Positions 19,471 to 29,504 are shown, numbered from the stretch's first letter. The stretch: DNA of 64,000 bases from Rhodovulum adriaticum (GCF_004345735.1 NZ_SLXL01000006.1:62001-126000); one strand, 5' to 3'. Notes: generated by a model from the letters alone, not told the origin. Program-made: numbers and translations.

Positions 19471-20567
19471 CCGCCACGACCGATGCCCGTTTCATGGCGC
19501 TGGCGCTCTCGCTGGGCGCGCGCGGGCTGGGGCGCGTCTGGCCGAACCCTGCGGTGGGCTGCGTCATCGTCCGCGATGGGCGCATCGTCGGACGGGGCTG
19601 GACAGCCCCGGGCGGCCGCCCCCATGCCGAACCGATCGCACTGGCGCAGGCGGGCGATGCCGCGTGCGGGGCTACCGCCTATGTCAGCCTGGAACCCTGT
19701 TCGCATCACGGCAAGACGCCCCCTTGCGCCAATGCGCTGATCGCCGCCGGCATCGCCCGGGTCGTCACCGCGCTGGAGGATCCCGACCCCCGCGTCGCCG
19801 GGCGCGGCCATGACATGCTGCGCGCCGCCGGGATCGAGGTGACCGTCGGCATCCTGGCAGACGCGGCCCGGCGCGCCCATCGCGGCTTCTTGCTAAGCCG
19901 CGAAACGGGACGGCCGATGCTGACCTTGAAACTGGCCACCTCGTTTGACGGGCGCATCGCCACGGCCAGCGGCGAAAGCCAGTGGATCACCGGGCCAAAG
20001 GCGCGGCGAATGGTTCATGCCCTGCGCGCGCGCCACGACGCTGTCCTGGTGGGCGGCGGCACGGCGCGGGCCGACGACCCGCAACTGACGGTACGGGGCC
20101 TGGGCGTGCCCACCCAGCCTGTGCGCGTGATCGCCGCGGCGGGGCTGGACCTGCCGGAAAACGGAAAGCTGGCGGCCAGCGCCGCGGCGTCCCCCCTGTG
20201 GCTGTGCCACGCACCGGATGCCCCGGCGCAGCGCAAGGCCGCCTGGGCCGCGCGCGGTGCCCGCCTGATCCAGATTGATAGCGACCCACAGGGCCGCCTG
20301 ATCCCACAGGCCCTGATGCGCGCCCTGGGCGCTGCGGGCCTGACCCGCGTCTTTTGCGAGGGGGGCGGCCAACTGGCCGCGGCCCTGCTCTCTGCCAACC
20401 TGGTGGACGAACTGGCGGGCTTTACCGCCGGGCTGGCCCTGGGGGCAGAGGGGCGCCCCGCATTGGGCGCCATGGCACTGGACCGGCTGGCAGACGCGCC
20501 GCGCTTTCGGCTGATCGAAACCCGGCGCGTCGGTGCAGATGCGCTGCACCTGTGGGAACGGGACTGA
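19467..20567 (+). CDS. ribD: bifunctional diaminohydroxyphosphoribosylaminopyrimidine deaminase / reductase RibD
   Basis: 366 residues in two domains. The N-terminal deaminase (1-145) shows the zinc site HAEPIAL near residue 52 and [11 protein letters not shown] near 75-85. The C-terminal reductase (150-366) shows [28 protein letters not shown] and [13 protein letters not shown]. It performs steps two and three of riboflavin synthesis. The start is GTG at 19467, overlapping the nrdR stop. The next rib gene, ribE, is not downstream but at the far left of the window on the opposite strand. Confidence 0.96.
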   Translation: MTATTDARFMALALSLGARGLGRVWPNPAVGCVIVRDGRIVGRGWTAPGGRPHAEPIALAQAGDAACGATAYVSLEPCSHHGKTPPCANALIAAGIARVVTALEDPDPRVAGRGHDMLRAAGIEVTVGILADAARRAHRGFLLSRETGRPMLTLKLATSFDGRIATASGESQWITGPKARRMVHALRARHDAVLVGGGTARADDPQLTVRGLGVPTQPVRVIAAAGLDLPENGKLAASAAASPLWLCHAPDAPAQRKAAWAARGARLIQIDSDPQGRLIPQALMRALGAAGLTRVFCEGGGQLAAALLSANLVDELAGFTAGLALGAEGRPALGAMALDRLADAPRFRLIETRRVGADALHLWERD

Positions 20568-20570
20568 CAG

Positions 20571-20645
20571 CCCCTTCTTCTTGGCAAAAACACCCATGGC
20601 CCGACGGTACCGCCGGGCCATGTGGCCGGGGCAAGGGCGCCCCGG
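20571..20645. terminator. terminator cluster between convergent ribD and degP
   Basis: Two hairpins: a 28-base near-perfect palindrome at 20595-20622 (CATGGCCCG arms) and a 7-bp stem CCGGGGC/GCCCCGG at 20626-20645. Read on the minus strand, 20595-20571 holds a GGGTGTTTTTGCCAAGAAGA motif, also present at 35491-35517 on the plus strand. Likely a two-way terminator. Confidence 0.65.
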
Positions 20646-20664
20646 TTATTGGCTAAATGTCGCC

Positions 20665-22137
20665 TCAGTCCTCGACCGACAGCGCCACGAAACGCGGCTC
20701 GCCCTGGCGGCGCACCAGCAGCAGCAACGACCGCCGCCCGGCGTCGCGCGCCTCTTCGATGCGGTCCTCCAGGTCGGCGACGCGCTGCACCTTGCGCTGA
20801 CCGGCCTCGGTGATGACATCGCCAGCCCGCAGACCCTTTTCATAGGCCTCGGTGGTCTCGTCGATCTCTTTCACGACCAACCCCTCGACCCCGGCACCCA
20901 GGTCCATCTGGGCACGCAACTCGTCGGTCAGCGGCGTCAGGGTCATGCCCATCATCCGGCGGTCCTGCGGGGCGGCATCGGGGCGGGCCGCAGCCGGCAC
21001 GGCCTCGGCCTCGGCGGTTTCGCGGCGGCCCAGCGTCACCGACAGGCTGCGGGTTTCGCCCTCGCGGAACACCACGACGCGCACGGTGCGACCCACCGAT
21101 GTATTCCCCACCTGGCGAACCAGTCCACGGGTATCCTCGACCTCGCGCCCGTCAAAGGACAGGATCACGTCGCCGGTTTCCATGCCCGCATCACGGGCCG
21201 GGCCTTCGGGCACGTCGCTGACCATCGCGCCGCGCGGCTGGTCCAGGCCCAGGGCCTCGGCCATTTCCGCGGTCACGTCCTGGATGCGCACGCCCAGCCA
21301 GCCGCGCCGGGTTTCCCCGAATTCCTTCAACTGGTCGACCACATTAATGACAACGGCCGAAGACATCGCAAACCCGATCCCGATCGACCCGCCATTGGGC
21401 GACAGGATCGCGGTGTTCACGCCGACAACCTCGCCTTCCATATTGAACAGCGGCCCGCCCGAGTTGCCCCGGTTGATGGCCGCGTCGGTCTGGATGTAGT
21501 CGTCATAGGCCCCCGACAGCGCACGCCCACGCGCCGACACGATCCCGGCAGACACGGAAAAGCCCTGGCCCAGCGGGTTGCCCATCGCCATCACCCAGTC
21601 GCCCACGCGCATCAGATCGGAATCGCCAAATGGCACATGGGGCAGCCGCTCGTCGCTTTCGACCTTCAGCAGCGCGATGTCGGTCTTGGGGTCGGTGCCG
21701 ACGACTTCGGCCTCCAACACCTGCCCCGAGAAGAATTCGACCTCGATCTCGTCGGCTTTCTCGATGACGTGGTTGTTGGTCACGATGAACCCGTCCGCCG
21801 AGATCACGAAACCGGACCCCAACGCCTGACTGCGGCGCGGCGGCATCGGGCCGTCGCCATTGGGATTCATGAACTCGCGGAAGAATTCCTCGAAGGGGGA
21901 ACCCTCGGGCACCATCGGCTGCGTGCCGGCATGGCCCTCGATCACCGTGCGGGTGGTGATGTTGACCACCGCGGGGCTGACCTTCTCGGCCAGGTCGGCA
22001 AAGCTTTCGGGGGCTGAGCGGGCAAGCGCCAGGCTGGCCTGCCCAAGCAGCAGCACCATGCCCAGCAACAGCGCGAGTGCGGGGCGCAGTTGCGCCCGGT
22101 GCAGGCGGGGAAAATCTGGAACGGTCTGGAGTGTCAC
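20665..22137 (-). CDS. degP: periplasmic serine protease of the Do/DegP family
   Basis: 490 residues from the GTG at 22137, eight bases after AGGAGG; longer reading upstream lacks a signal. A Sec signal peptide covers about 1-40. The trypsin-like domain has the triad His123 (NNHVI), Asp153 (KTDIALLKV) and Ser226 (GNSGGPL). Two PDZ domains follow, starting near GWLGVRIQDV and near residue 400. It degrades or refolds damaged envelope proteins. It is the last gene of the leftward string with hflK-hflC-DUF2065, consistent with a membrane protein quality-control unit. Confidence 0.94.
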   Translation of the reverse strand: MTLQTVPDFPRLHRAQLRPALALLLGMVLLLGQASLALARSAPESFADLAEKVSPAVVNITTRTVIEGHAGTQPMVPEGSPFEEFFREFMNPNGDGPMPPRRSQALGSGFVISADGFIVTNNHVIEKADEIEVEFFSGQVLEAEVVGTDPKTDIALLKVESDERLPHVPFGDSDLMRVGDWVMAMGNPLGQGFSVSAGIVSARGRALSGAYDDYIQTDAAINRGNSGGPLFNMEGEVVGVNTAILSPNGGSIGIGFAMSSAVVINVVDQLKEFGETRRGWLGVRIQDVTAEMAEALGLDQPRGAMVSDVPEGPARDAGMETGDVILSFDGREVEDTRGLVRQVGNTSVGRTVRVVVFREGETRSLSVTLGRRETAEAEAVPAAARPDAAPQDRRMMGMTLTPLTDELRAQMDLGAGVEGLVVKEIDETTEAYEKGLRAGDVITEAGQRKVQRVADLEDRIEEARDAGRRSLLLLVRRQGEPRFVALSVED

Positions 22138-22276
22138 GGATGAGTCCTCCTCACTGATGGATCCTATGGTCCGTTTGATCCTGATATGGGCGCGCAGGGG
22201 CGGTTCCTGCAACTCACCACGCGTCGCGCAGCCTCAACAGGGCGTGAAAACCGGCCCATCGGTCCCTCTCAGTGTT

Positions 22277-22471
22277 TCAGGCGCCGAGGCTTCGGGCAAG
22301 CCAAACCAGCGCCGTGCCGACCGCAACGGCCCCCAGACCGATCAGCCGGCGGGTTTCGGGCGGAATGGATCGGATCAGTTCCACGACCTCGTCCAAACGC
22401 GAAGGGGCCAGTGCGAACACCAGCCCCTCGACAACCAGAACCAGGCCAAGGCCCAGGATCACATAGCTCAT
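22277..22471 (-). CDS. DUF2065 (YjeT-like) small membrane protein
   Basis: 64 residues with two transmembrane helices (about 3-20 and 44-60) separated by a short segment SRLDEVVELIRSIPPETRR. The family is a constant companion of hflK/hflC in proteobacteria; its function is unknown. Start overlaps the hflC stop by four bases (ATGA), indicating coupling. 139 bases separate it from degP. Confidence 0.85.
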   Translation of the reverse strand: MSYVILGLGLVLVVEGLVFALAPSRLDEVVELIRSIPPETRRLIGLGAVAVGTALVWLARSLGA

Positions 22472-23358
22472 TGCCCGCCGGCCGGTTCGATATCGGCCTG
22501 CTTGAGATAGTCGAAGAACTCGCTATCCGGGGTCAGCACCATCGACGAGTTGCCCCCCTGCAACGCATTTTCATACGCCGTAAGCGAGCGGTAGAAGGCA
22601 AAGAACTCGGGGTCGGCGCCAAAGGCCTCGGCGAAGATGGCGTTGCGTTCGGCATCGGCCTCACCCTGGGTGATCTGCGATTCCCGCTCGGCCTCGGACA
22701 CCAATTCGACCACGGTCCGGTCGGCCAGCGCGCGCACGCGCTGCGCGGCCTCGTTACCGCGGGCAATCTCGTCGGCGGCTTCGCGCTCACGCTCTGCCCG
22801 CATCCGGGCAAAGGTGGCCTCCAGGTTCTGGGCGGGCAGGTTGGTCTGCTTCAGCCGCACGTCCACCACGTCCAGACCCAGGCTGCGGGCCAGTTCGCGC
22901 GACTGGTCGCGGATGCGCACCATCAACTCGCGCCGGTCCTCGGACAGGATCGTATCAGAGGTGACCTGATCGGCACCCAGAACCTCGCGGATCTGGGCGT
23001 TCAGGATCGACGACAACCGGTCCTCGGCCAGGCGCAGGCCGCCCACACCGACCGCCTGCCGGAACTGCACCACATCAGCGATGCGGAACCGGGCAAAGGC
23101 GTCCACGACCAGACGACGGTCATCCGAGGGCGTCACCTCGATCACATCGGTATCCAGCGACAGGATGCGGTCGTCGTATTTCACCACCTCCTGGATCAGC
23201 GGGATCTTGAAGGCCACGCCCGGATCTTCCTTGACGGCCTTGATCTGGCCGAATTGCAGGACCAGCGCCTTTTCCCGTTCGTCCACGACATAGATGGACG
23301 ACAGACCCAGCACCAGCGCGACGACGGCAATCGGCAGAAGGAACATGGATTTTTTCAT
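22468..23358 (-). CDS. hflC: HflC, FtsH protease modulator (SPFH/band 7)
   Basis: 296 residues. A single N-terminal membrane anchor (about 5-22) precedes an SPFH domain with the family phrase YVVDEREKALVLQFGQI and a coiled-coil rich in Arg/Glu/Ala (AERERE-like) at about 195-260. HflC pairs with HflK in a large periplasmic-side cage around the FtsH membrane protease. It begins two bases after the hflK stop. Confidence 0.95.
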   Translation of the reverse strand: MKKSMFLLPIAVVALVLGLSSIYVVDEREKALVLQFGQIKAVKEDPGVAFKIPLIQEVVKYDDRILSLDTDVIEVTPSDDRRLVVDAFARFRIADVVQFRQAVGVGGLRLAEDRLSSILNAQIREVLGADQVTSDTILSEDRRELMVRIRDQSRELARSLGLDVVDVRLKQTNLPAQNLEATFARMRAEREREAADEIARGNEAAQRVRALADRTVVELVSEAERESQITQGEADAERNAIFAEAFGADPEFFAFYRSLTAYENALQGGNSSMVLTPDSEFFDYLKQADIEPAGGQ

Positions 23359-23360
23359 GG

Positions 23361-24494
23361 TCAGTTCTCCTGTCCGGCGTTGCTGTTGCGGCGCACCTCG
23401 TTCAGGGGCAGGTAGGGCACGACGCCCTGGCCGCCTTCACCCAGCACACCGCTGTCGAGGATGGTCTTGTCCACAGAGCCCATCACCTTTTCCATGGTCT
23501 CAAGATACAGGCGCTTGCGCGTCACCTCGGGGGCCTTGGAATATTCCTCCAGCACGGCCGAGAAGCGGCTGGCCTCACCCAGGGCCTCGTTCACGACCTG
23601 AGCGCGGTAACCTTCGGCCTGTTCGATGATCTGGGCGGCCTTACCCCGGGCCTCGGCGACCACGCGATTGGCGTAGGCGTCGGCCTGGCGTTGCAGACGG
23701 TCGCGTTCCTGTTCGGCGGCCTGCACCTCGCGGAAGCTGTCAATCACCTCGGCGGGCGGGTCGGCCTTGTCCAGGTTGACGCGCACGATGCTGATGCCGC
23801 TTTCGTATTCATCCAGCGTTTCCTGAATGCTGGCCTGCGCGCGCTCTGCAATGATGCCGCGGTCGCGGTTCAGGATCGGCGCCAGGTTCGACGCGGCGAT
23901 GATCTCGCGCATCACCGATTCCGACACGGCCTGCACGGTCAGACGCGGGTCGCGGATGTTGAACAGGATCTTGGCCGGGTCGTTGATGTTCCAGACCACT
24001 TGGAAATCGATATCGACGATGTTCGCGTCGGTGGTCAGCATCAGGCCGGTTTCGGTGCCGCCACGGCGCACACCGATTTCCTCAGTCCGTTCGCTGGTGA
24101 CGTTGATCACCTCGTAGGTGATCAGCGGCCAGGGGGCAAAGTTCAGGCCCGGCTGACCCGTGGCCGAGTATTTACCCAGGAACAGTTCGACAGACTGCTC
24201 TTCGGGCTTGACCGTGTAGAAGGACGACAGGCCCCAGACCACGACCGCAGCCACCACGCCCAGGGCGATGCCGCCCTTGGTCAACCTCGGCCCGGCACCG
24301 CCGCCGCGCCCGCCACGGCCACCACCGCCCTTGCCGCCCATCAGGACACGCAACTGTTCCTGGCCGCGACGCATCAATTCGTCGATCTCGGGGATCTGGG
24401 GCGGCTCCTCGCCCGGGCCGCGGCCACCGCCGCCACCCCGGTTTCCGCCACCGCCCTGGCCTCCGCCCCCCCAGGGGCCACCTTGTCCAGCCAT
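23361..24494 (-). CDS. hflK: HflK, FtsH protease modulator (SPFH/band 7)
   Basis: 377 residues. The first 80 are extremely Gly-rich (GGGGQGGGGNRGGGGGRGPG), followed by one membrane helix near 95 and the SPFH domain (FYTVKPEEQSVELFLGKY). A coiled coil follows from about 255. HflK forms the hetero-oligomeric ring with HflC. The Gly-rich cytoplasmic tail is characteristic of HflK. First of the hflK-hflC-DUF2065-degP run. Confidence 0.95.
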   Translation of the reverse strand: MAGQGGPWGGGGQGGGGNRGGGGGRGPGEEPPQIPEIDELMRRGQEQLRVLMGGKGGGGRGGRGGGAGPRLTKGGIALGVVAAVVVWGLSSFYTVKPEEQSVELFLGKYSATGQPGLNFAPWPLITYEVINVTSERTEEIGVRRGGTETGLMLTTDANIVDIDFQVVWNINDPAKILFNIRDPRLTVQAVSESVMREIIAASNLAPILNRDRGIIAERAQASIQETLDEYESGISIVRVNLDKADPPAEVIDSFREVQAAEQERDRLQRQADAYANRVVAEARGKAAQIIEQAEGYRAQVVNEALGEASRFSAVLEEYSKAPEVTRKRLYLETMEKVMGSVDKTILDSGVLGEGGQGVVPYLPLNEVRRNSNAGQEN

Positions 24495-24572
24495 GCAGGT
24501 CTTACCTCTCGTTGAAACGTTGTCTTCGTTGATCTGGTGTCGTGTCAGTAACTGGTCGCACCGGGCAGGAAT

Positions 24573-25931
24573 TCAACCCGTGCGCACCGGCGCCTTCATC
24601 GTCACCAGTTCTTCGGCCATGGTGGGGTGAACCGCCACCGTGCGGTCGAAATCCTCTTTCGTGGCGCCCATCTTGATCGCGATCCCGGCCAGCTGGATCA
24701 TCTCGCCCGCGCCGTCGGCCACGATATGGCAGCCCAGCACCCGGCGCGTTTCGGCGCAGACCACCAGCTTCATCAGCACCCGTTCCTCGCGCCCGGCGAA
24801 CCCGGTCTGCATCGGGCGGAACGCGGTCGCGTAGACCTCGATCGGGCCGCGTTCGCGCGCGGCTTCCTCGGACAGGCCGACGGTGCCGAATTCCGGCTGG
24901 GTAAAGACCGCGCCAGGCACCAGGTCGTGATCGGGTTTCGTCGGATTGCCCTTGAACACGGTCTCGACAAAAGCCGCGCCTTCGCGGATGGCGACGGGGG
25001 TCAGGTTGATGCGGTCGGTCACGTCGCCCACCGCATAGACCGAGGGGATCGCGCTTTGCGAATAGGCGTCCACCTCGACCGCGCCGTTGCCTTTCAACGT
25101 CACGCCCGCCTCTACCAGGCCCAACCCTTCGGTGTTCGGCACCCGGCCCGTGGCATACAGCACCGCGTCATAGACAGCGTCATGTCCGTCGGTCGATTTG
25201 ACCCAAAGGCCCTCGGCGGTCTTGTCGATGCGTTGCACATTTGTGCCCAGCCGCAAGTCGATGCCGTTATCCTGCATGGCGCCGGCGATATGGCCGCGCG
25301 CCTCTTCGTCGAAGCCGCGCAGGATCTGCGCGCCCCGGTAATACTGCGTCACCTCCACGCCCAGCCCGTTCAGGATGCAGGCGAATTCGCAGGCGATATA
25401 GCCGCCGCCCACGATCAGAACCCGGCCCGGCAGCGCGTCCAGCTTGAACACCTCGTTCGAGGTGATGACATGTTCGGACCCCGGGAAATCAGGGACGAAG
25501 GGCCGCCCGCCGGTGGCGATCAGGACATGCTTGGCCGTCTTGCGGGTGCCGTCGGCCAGTTGCACGGTGTGCGGATCGGCCAGCGTCGCGCGGCTGTCGA
25601 AAATCTCGACGCCCGCCTTTTGCAGGTTGGTGCGGTAGATGCCTTCCAGCCGGGACAGCTCCGCCTCCAGCTTGGTACGGAAACCCGTCCAGTCGAAGCC
25701 GCCGGTCGTGACCTCCCAGCCATAGGCGCGCGCGTCCTGCATCGCACCGGCAAAGCCCGAAGCGAAGACCATCAGCTTTTTCGGGACACAGCCGCGGATC
25801 ACACAGGTGCCGCCCATGCGGTATTCCTCGGCCAGACCGACGCGGGCCCCGGCCTCGCTGGCGGCCAGCCGCGCGGCGCGCACACCGCCAGAGCCGCCAC
25901 CGATGACGAAAAGGTCGTAGTCGAAGGACAT
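24573..25931 (-). CDS. gor: glutathione-disulfide reductase
   Basis: 452 residues from ATG 25931, four bases after an AAGGGAG. FAD site GGGSGGVRAARLA near residue 11, redox-active disulphide GGTCVIRGCVPKKLM at about 41-55, NAD(P)H site GGGYIACEFACIL near 175, and the C-terminal dimerisation domain ends with the His-Pro-Thr catalytic base (AVHPTMAEELV). It keeps glutathione reduced with NADPH. It follows rpiA by 15 bases, a frequent pairing in Rhodobacterales, linking NADPH/pentose metabolism and redox defence. Confidence 0.93.
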   Translation of the reverse strand: MSFDYDLFVIGGGSGGVRAARLAASEAGARVGLAEEYRMGGTCVIRGCVPKKLMVFASGFAGAMQDARAYGWEVTTGGFDWTGFRTKLEAELSRLEGIYRTNLQKAGVEIFDSRATLADPHTVQLADGTRKTAKHVLIATGGRPFVPDFPGSEHVITSNEVFKLDALPGRVLIVGGGYIACEFACILNGLGVEVTQYYRGAQILRGFDEEARGHIAGAMQDNGIDLRLGTNVQRIDKTAEGLWVKSTDGHDAVYDAVLYATGRVPNTEGLGLVEAGVTLKGNGAVEVDAYSQSAIPSVYAVGDVTDRINLTPVAIREGAAFVETVFKGNPTKPDHDLVPGAVFTQPEFGTVGLSEEAARERGPIEVYATAFRPMQTGFAGREERVLMKLVVCAETRRVLGCHIVADGAGEMIQLAGIAIKMGATKEDFDRTVAVHPTMAEELVTMKAPVRTG

Positions 25932-25946
25932 CACGCTCCCTTGCGT

Positions 25947-26729
25947 TCAGAGATCGTTGAACAGGTTGTCACCTTCCAGGAAGTCGATCTTTTCTTCCTC
26001 GACGGTGCCGGCGTTGATGTCGCGCACCTCCACCTTGCCATCGCCGTGACCGACGACAACCACGTCGCAGATATCGATGAACAGCCCGTTTTCAACCACC
26101 CCCGGGATCTGGTTGACGACCAGCGACAGCTGCCGCGGATTGCCGATCCGTTTCAGGTGCAGGTCCAGGATATGATTGCCCTCATCGGTGACAAACGGCG
26201 CCTCGCCGTTCATGCGCAGCGTCACCTCGCGGCCCATCACGTCCAGGTTTATCAGCGCCTCGTCGATCAGGGCGCGGGTGGTCTGCCAGCCAAAGGGGAT
26301 CACCTCCACCGGCAGGGGGAAGGCGCCCAGCGTGGCCACCTCTTTGGCGGTGTCGGCGATCACGATCATCTGATCGCTGGCGGTCGCCACGATCTTTTCC
26401 TGCAACAGCGCGCCACCGCCGCCCTTGATCAGGTTCAGGTCGGCGTCGAATTCATCGGCCCCGTCGATGGTCAGGTCCAGCCACTTGGCCTCATCCAGCG
26501 AGATCACCTCGATCCCCACCTGCCGGGCCAGTTCGGCCGTGCGCACAGATGTCGGCACGCCCTTGATCTTCAGCCCGTCCTCGCGGACCATTTCGCCCAG
26601 GCAGCGCACCATCCAGGCCGCTGTCGATCCGGTTCCGAGGCCGACACGCATGCCGTCCTCCACGAAATCGACCGCGCGCTTGGCCGCGGCGAACTTAGCC
26701 TTGTCGATGGGGGAAAGCTCTCCGGTCAT
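25947..26729 (-). CDS. rpiA: ribose-5-phosphate isomerase A
   Basis: 260 residues. The RpiA signatures are VGLGTGSTAAWMV near 30, DLTIDGADEFDADLNLIKGGGGALLQEK near 105 and ATASDQMIVIAD. It interconverts ribose 5-phosphate and ribulose 5-phosphate, the latter being substrate of RibB and of the Calvin and pentose phosphate pathways. A strong purine-rich ribosome site (GGAGAGAGGAGA) precedes the ATG. First gene of the leftward rpiA-gor-hflKC-degP string. Confidence 0.95.
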   Translation of the reverse strand: MTGELSPIDKAKFAAAKRAVDFVEDGMRVGLGTGSTAAWMVRCLGEMVREDGLKIKGVPTSVRTAELARQVGIEVISLDEAKWLDLTIDGADEFDADLNLIKGGGGALLQEKIVATASDQMIVIADTAKEVATLGAFPLPVEVIPFGWQTTRALIDEALINLDVMGREVTLRMNGEAPFVTDEGNHILDLHLKRIGNPRQLSLVVNQIPGVVENGLFIDICDVVVVGHGDGKVEVRDINAGTVEEEKIDFLEGDNLFNDL

Positions 26730-26801
26730 CGCCTGTCTCCTCTCTCCGTTGCCCTGTTATAGGGAATGTGCGGAAGCGCTGCGAGGGCCAATTGCGGCCC
26801 C

Positions 26802-27236
26802 CTACTCGGCCTGCTGCATCTGCGCGATGACACGGCGCATCAGGTCGTTGAACAGCGCGGTTTCCTCTGGCGTCAGATCGGCCAGCGCCTGCCCGTTCTG
26901 TGCCGCCGCCGCCTGGGTCGCTGGGGCCTGCAATTGGCGCGCCCGATCCGTCAGATAGATGCGGCGGGCGCGGCGGTCCTGTTCGTCGGGGCGGCGCAGG
27001 ATCAGGCCGTCGCGTTCCATGCGCGACAGGGTATTGGCCATGGTGGCCTGCTCGACATCCAGCCGCGCCACCAGGTCGCGTTGGGTCAGACCGTCTTCGC
27101 GCCACAGCTCCAGCAAGGTCATGAACTGCGCGGGCGCCAGGCCAAGCGGCGCAATCCGCCGCGCAAGGCCGCGTTCGAACAGCCGTGCCATGTGGTTGGC
27201 CAGGAACCCGGCGGATGTCTCGCGGGAAAACTCCAT
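26802..27236 (-). CDS. MarR-family transcriptional regulator
   Basis: 144 residues from ATG 27236 (a GTG at 27251 would add five). It has the winged helix fold: LTQRDLVARLDVEQATMANTLSRMERDGLILRR spans the recognition helix at about 50-80, followed by the wing DEQDRRARRIYLTDRAR. The ligand is unknown. It is divergent from the membrane-protein gene at 27313, and the 76 bases between contain repeated GCTAT-type sites, so it likely autoregulates and represses that gene. Confidence 0.88.
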   Translation of the reverse strand: MEFSRETSAGFLANHMARLFERGLARRIAPLGLAPAQFMTLLELWREDGLTQRDLVARLDVEQATMANTLSRMERDGLILRRPDEQDRRARRIYLTDRARQLQAPATQAAAAQNGQALADLTPEETALFNDLMRRVIAQMQQAE

Positions 27237-27255
27237 GGGACATGAATGCACTTCA

Positions 27256-27294
27256 ATAGCACGCTATGCAATGCTATATTCAACAGCATGCTAT
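27256..27294. promoter_or_regulatory. probable MarR operator region
   Basis: Contains the palindrome ATAGCACGCTAT (27256-27267), the palindrome AGCATGCT (27285-27292) and three direct (A/C)GCTAT-like repeats at 27261, 27271 and 27288. It is AT-rich and lies exactly between divergent genes. Confidence 0.6.
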
Positions 27295-27312
27295 CTTAAT
27301 GGGAGAATCGCC

Positions 27313-27756
27313 ATGTCACCGAAATTGCACGCCGCCGCGGGAACCTTGGGAATGGGGCTGATCGCGCTGTTCTGGACCTCGACCGTCTGGGTCGAGCTGT
27401 TCGGCACGCCCCAGGGCATCGCCACCGTCAAGACGAACATCGTGCAAGGGCTGTGGCTGCTTGTGCCCGCGCTGGCCGCCGCCGGGATCGGCGGCGCACA
27501 AAGCGCCCGCAACCGCCGTGGCCCGATCATTCAGGCCAAGACCCGCCGGATGCGCATCGCCGGGCTGAACGGCCTGCTGATCCTGGTGCCCAGCGCCCTG
27601 TTCCTGGCGGGCAAGGCGCAGATGGCCGATTTCGACGGCGCGTTCTATGCCGTTCAAACGGTCGAGCTTCTGGCCGGGGCGGTCAACATGCGCCTGTTGT
27701 GGCTGAACCTACGGGACGGCCGCGCCATGGCCCGCGCCCGCGTCGCGCAACGCTAG
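27313..27756 (+). CDS. four-helix membrane protein divergent from MarR
   Basis: 147 residues, with a GGGAGAA ribosome site before the ATG. Four hydrophobic segments are visible at about 10-25, 42-60, 80-98 and 110-128, separated by short charged loops such as ARNRRGPIIQAKTRRMR. I do not recognise a named family. Its position under the MarR-type operator suggests induction by a small aromatic or toxic compound; that is inference. Confidence 0.7.
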   Translation: MSPKLHAAAGTLGMGLIALFWTSTVWVELFGTPQGIATVKTNIVQGLWLLVPALAAAGIGGAQSARNRRGPIIQAKTRRMRIAGLNGLLILVPSALFLAGKAQMADFDGAFYAVQTVELLAGAVNMRLLWLNLRDGRAMARARVAQR

Positions 27757-27828
27757 CGACCTACAAACGGTCGCAACCGGGCTGGACGCCCGCCCCTGCC
27801 GTGCCAGTTTGGGGCAAGGAGGGCGTCC

Positions 27829-29205
27829 ATGTTCCTATCGGTTTTCGACATCTTCAAGATCGGCATCGGCCCGTCATCGTCGCACACGATGGGGCCGATG
27901 GTTGCCGCCGACCGCTTTCTGGGGCTGTTGCGCAACTCGCCCTTTCATGCCCATGGACTGCGGGCGGTTCTGCATGGCTCGCTGGCCTTTACGGGGGTGG
28001 GGCACGCCACCGACCGGGCGGTGATCCTGGGGCTGGACGGTCTGACGCCGGACAACTACGACGCCGCGGCCGCCGAAAAGGCGCTGGCCCGGATCAAGGG
28101 CCAACGGCAGGTGCGGCCCGATGGGTTGGGCGCACTGTCCTTCGACCCTGCCCGCGACCTGATCTTCGATTACGACACCCCCCTGCCCGGCCATCCCAAC
28201 GGCATGACCTTGCACGCCACCGATGCGCAGGGCGACGTGATCCTGACCGAACATTACTATTCCATCGGTGGCGGCTTCGTCCGGACAGAGGCCGAACTTG
28301 CCGCCGGGGATGTCCGCAGCGAGGGGGGCGCGGACGTGCCCTACCCCTTCCACTCTGCCGCTGAAATGCTGGCCATGGCCGCCCGCTCGGGCAAGAGCAT
28401 CGCGCAAATGAAACGGGCCAACGAGTTGAAATTCATCGGCCCGGGCAAGCTGGACGCCGGCCTTGCCCGCATCTGGGCAGAAATGTCGGACTGCATCGAC
28501 CGGGGCCTGTCCACCGACGGCGTCCTGCCCGGCGGGCTGAGCGTCCGCCGCCGCGCGCATGCAATCCACCAGGCCTTGCAGGCCGAACACGGGCTGAACC
28601 TGACCGCCCCGCACACGATCAACGACTGGATGAGCGTCTATGCCATGGCGGTGAACGAGGAAAACGCCGCCGGCGGGCGTGTCGTGACCGCCCCCACCAA
28701 CGGCGCGGCGGGCGTGGTGCCTGCGACGATCCGCTATTGGCTGGACCATGTGCCGGGCGCGCATCCCGACCGGGCGGGCGATTTCCTGCTGACCGCGGCG
28801 GCCATCGGCGGGCTGATAAAGGCCAACGCCTCGATTTCCGGCGCCGAATGCGGCTGCCAGGCCGAGGTGGGATCGGCCGCGGCGATGGCGGCGGCAGGAT
28901 TGGCCGCCGTGCTGGGCGGCACCCCGGAACAGGTCGAAAACGCGGCCGAAATCGCGCTGGAACACCACCTGGGCATGACCTGCGACCCGGTAAAGGGACT
29001 GGTCCAGGTGCCTTGCATCGAACGGAACGGGCTGGGCGCGATCAAGGCGGTCTCGGCTGCGTCCCTGTCCCTGCGCGGGGATGGCCAACACTTCATGCCG
29101 CTGGACAACTGCATCGAGGCGATGCGCCAGACCGGCGCGGACATGAGCGAGAAATACAAGGAAACCGCCCTGGGCGGTCTGGCGGTGAACGTCCCGAACT
29201 GCTGA
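27829..29205 (+). CDS. sdaA: L-serine ammonia-lyase (serine dehydratase, Fe-S type)
   Basis: 458 residues, the single-chain form with both beta and alpha domains. The N-terminus carries the diagnostic [20 protein letters not shown]. The C-terminal catalytic domain has [13 protein letters not shown] near 285, [20 protein letters not shown] near 340 and [19 protein letters not shown] near 382, whose cysteines bind the 4Fe-4S cluster, and ends NVPNC. It converts serine to pyruvate and ammonia. AAGGAGGG precedes the ATG. Apparently monocistronic. Confidence 0.95.
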   Translation: MFLSVFDIFKIGIGPSSSHTMGPMVAADRFLGLLRNSPFHAHGLRAVLHGSLAFTGVGHATDRAVILGLDGLTPDNYDAAAAEKALARIKGQRQVRPDGLGALSFDPARDLIFDYDTPLPGHPNGMTLHATDAQGDVILTEHYYSIGGGFVRTEAELAAGDVRSEGGADVPYPFHSAAEMLAMAARSGKSIAQMKRANELKFIGPGKLDAGLARIWAEMSDCIDRGLSTDGVLPGGLSVRRRAHAIHQALQAEHGLNLTAPHTINDWMSVYAMAVNEENAAGGRVVTAPTNGAAGVVPATIRYWLDHVPGAHPDRAGDFLLTAAAIGGLIKANASISGAECGCQAEVGSAAAMAAAGLAAVLGGTPEQVENAAEIALEHHLGMTCDPVKGLVQVPCIERNGLGAIKAVSAASLSLRGDGQHFMPLDNCIEAMRQTGADMSEKYKETALGGLAVNVPNC

Positions 29206-29504
29206 TACGGGCCAAGCATGCCCCGACGCGATCAAGCGACGGACCATCCGCAGGCGGCCCTGCGCCGCCGAATCAAGGCGCCTTGCCATCACCCCGGCGC
29301 AGGGAACGGGCGCCTCCAACCTGCCAGGAAAGGATCGCGTCGCCCGATTGCATGCGGCGCGATCCAACAGGACGAACGCCCAGATCGCCGCACCGCAACG
29401 GCAGGATCGGAACCAAAGGGACCGTGCCCCTGCGATTTCACGGAACTGTTACCTCTTCGACATGCGCGGCGTCTATGCTGCACCTGCACAATAGCGAGGT
29501 ATTC

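Noticed and set aside
20533-22017. A 494-codon open frame on the plus strand opposite degP
   Set aside because: DegP on the minus strand has a complete catalytic triad and signal peptide; the plus frame is a codon-bias artefact.
24268-24494. A Pro-rich plus-strand protein opposite hflK
   Set aside because: It is the antisense of the Gly-rich HflK N-terminus; Gly codons read backwards as Pro.
29206-29504. A small gene between sdaA and fabI
   Set aside because: The open frame at 29218-29616 continues out of frame into fabI and its translation has no conserved look; only a weak inverted repeat was seen.
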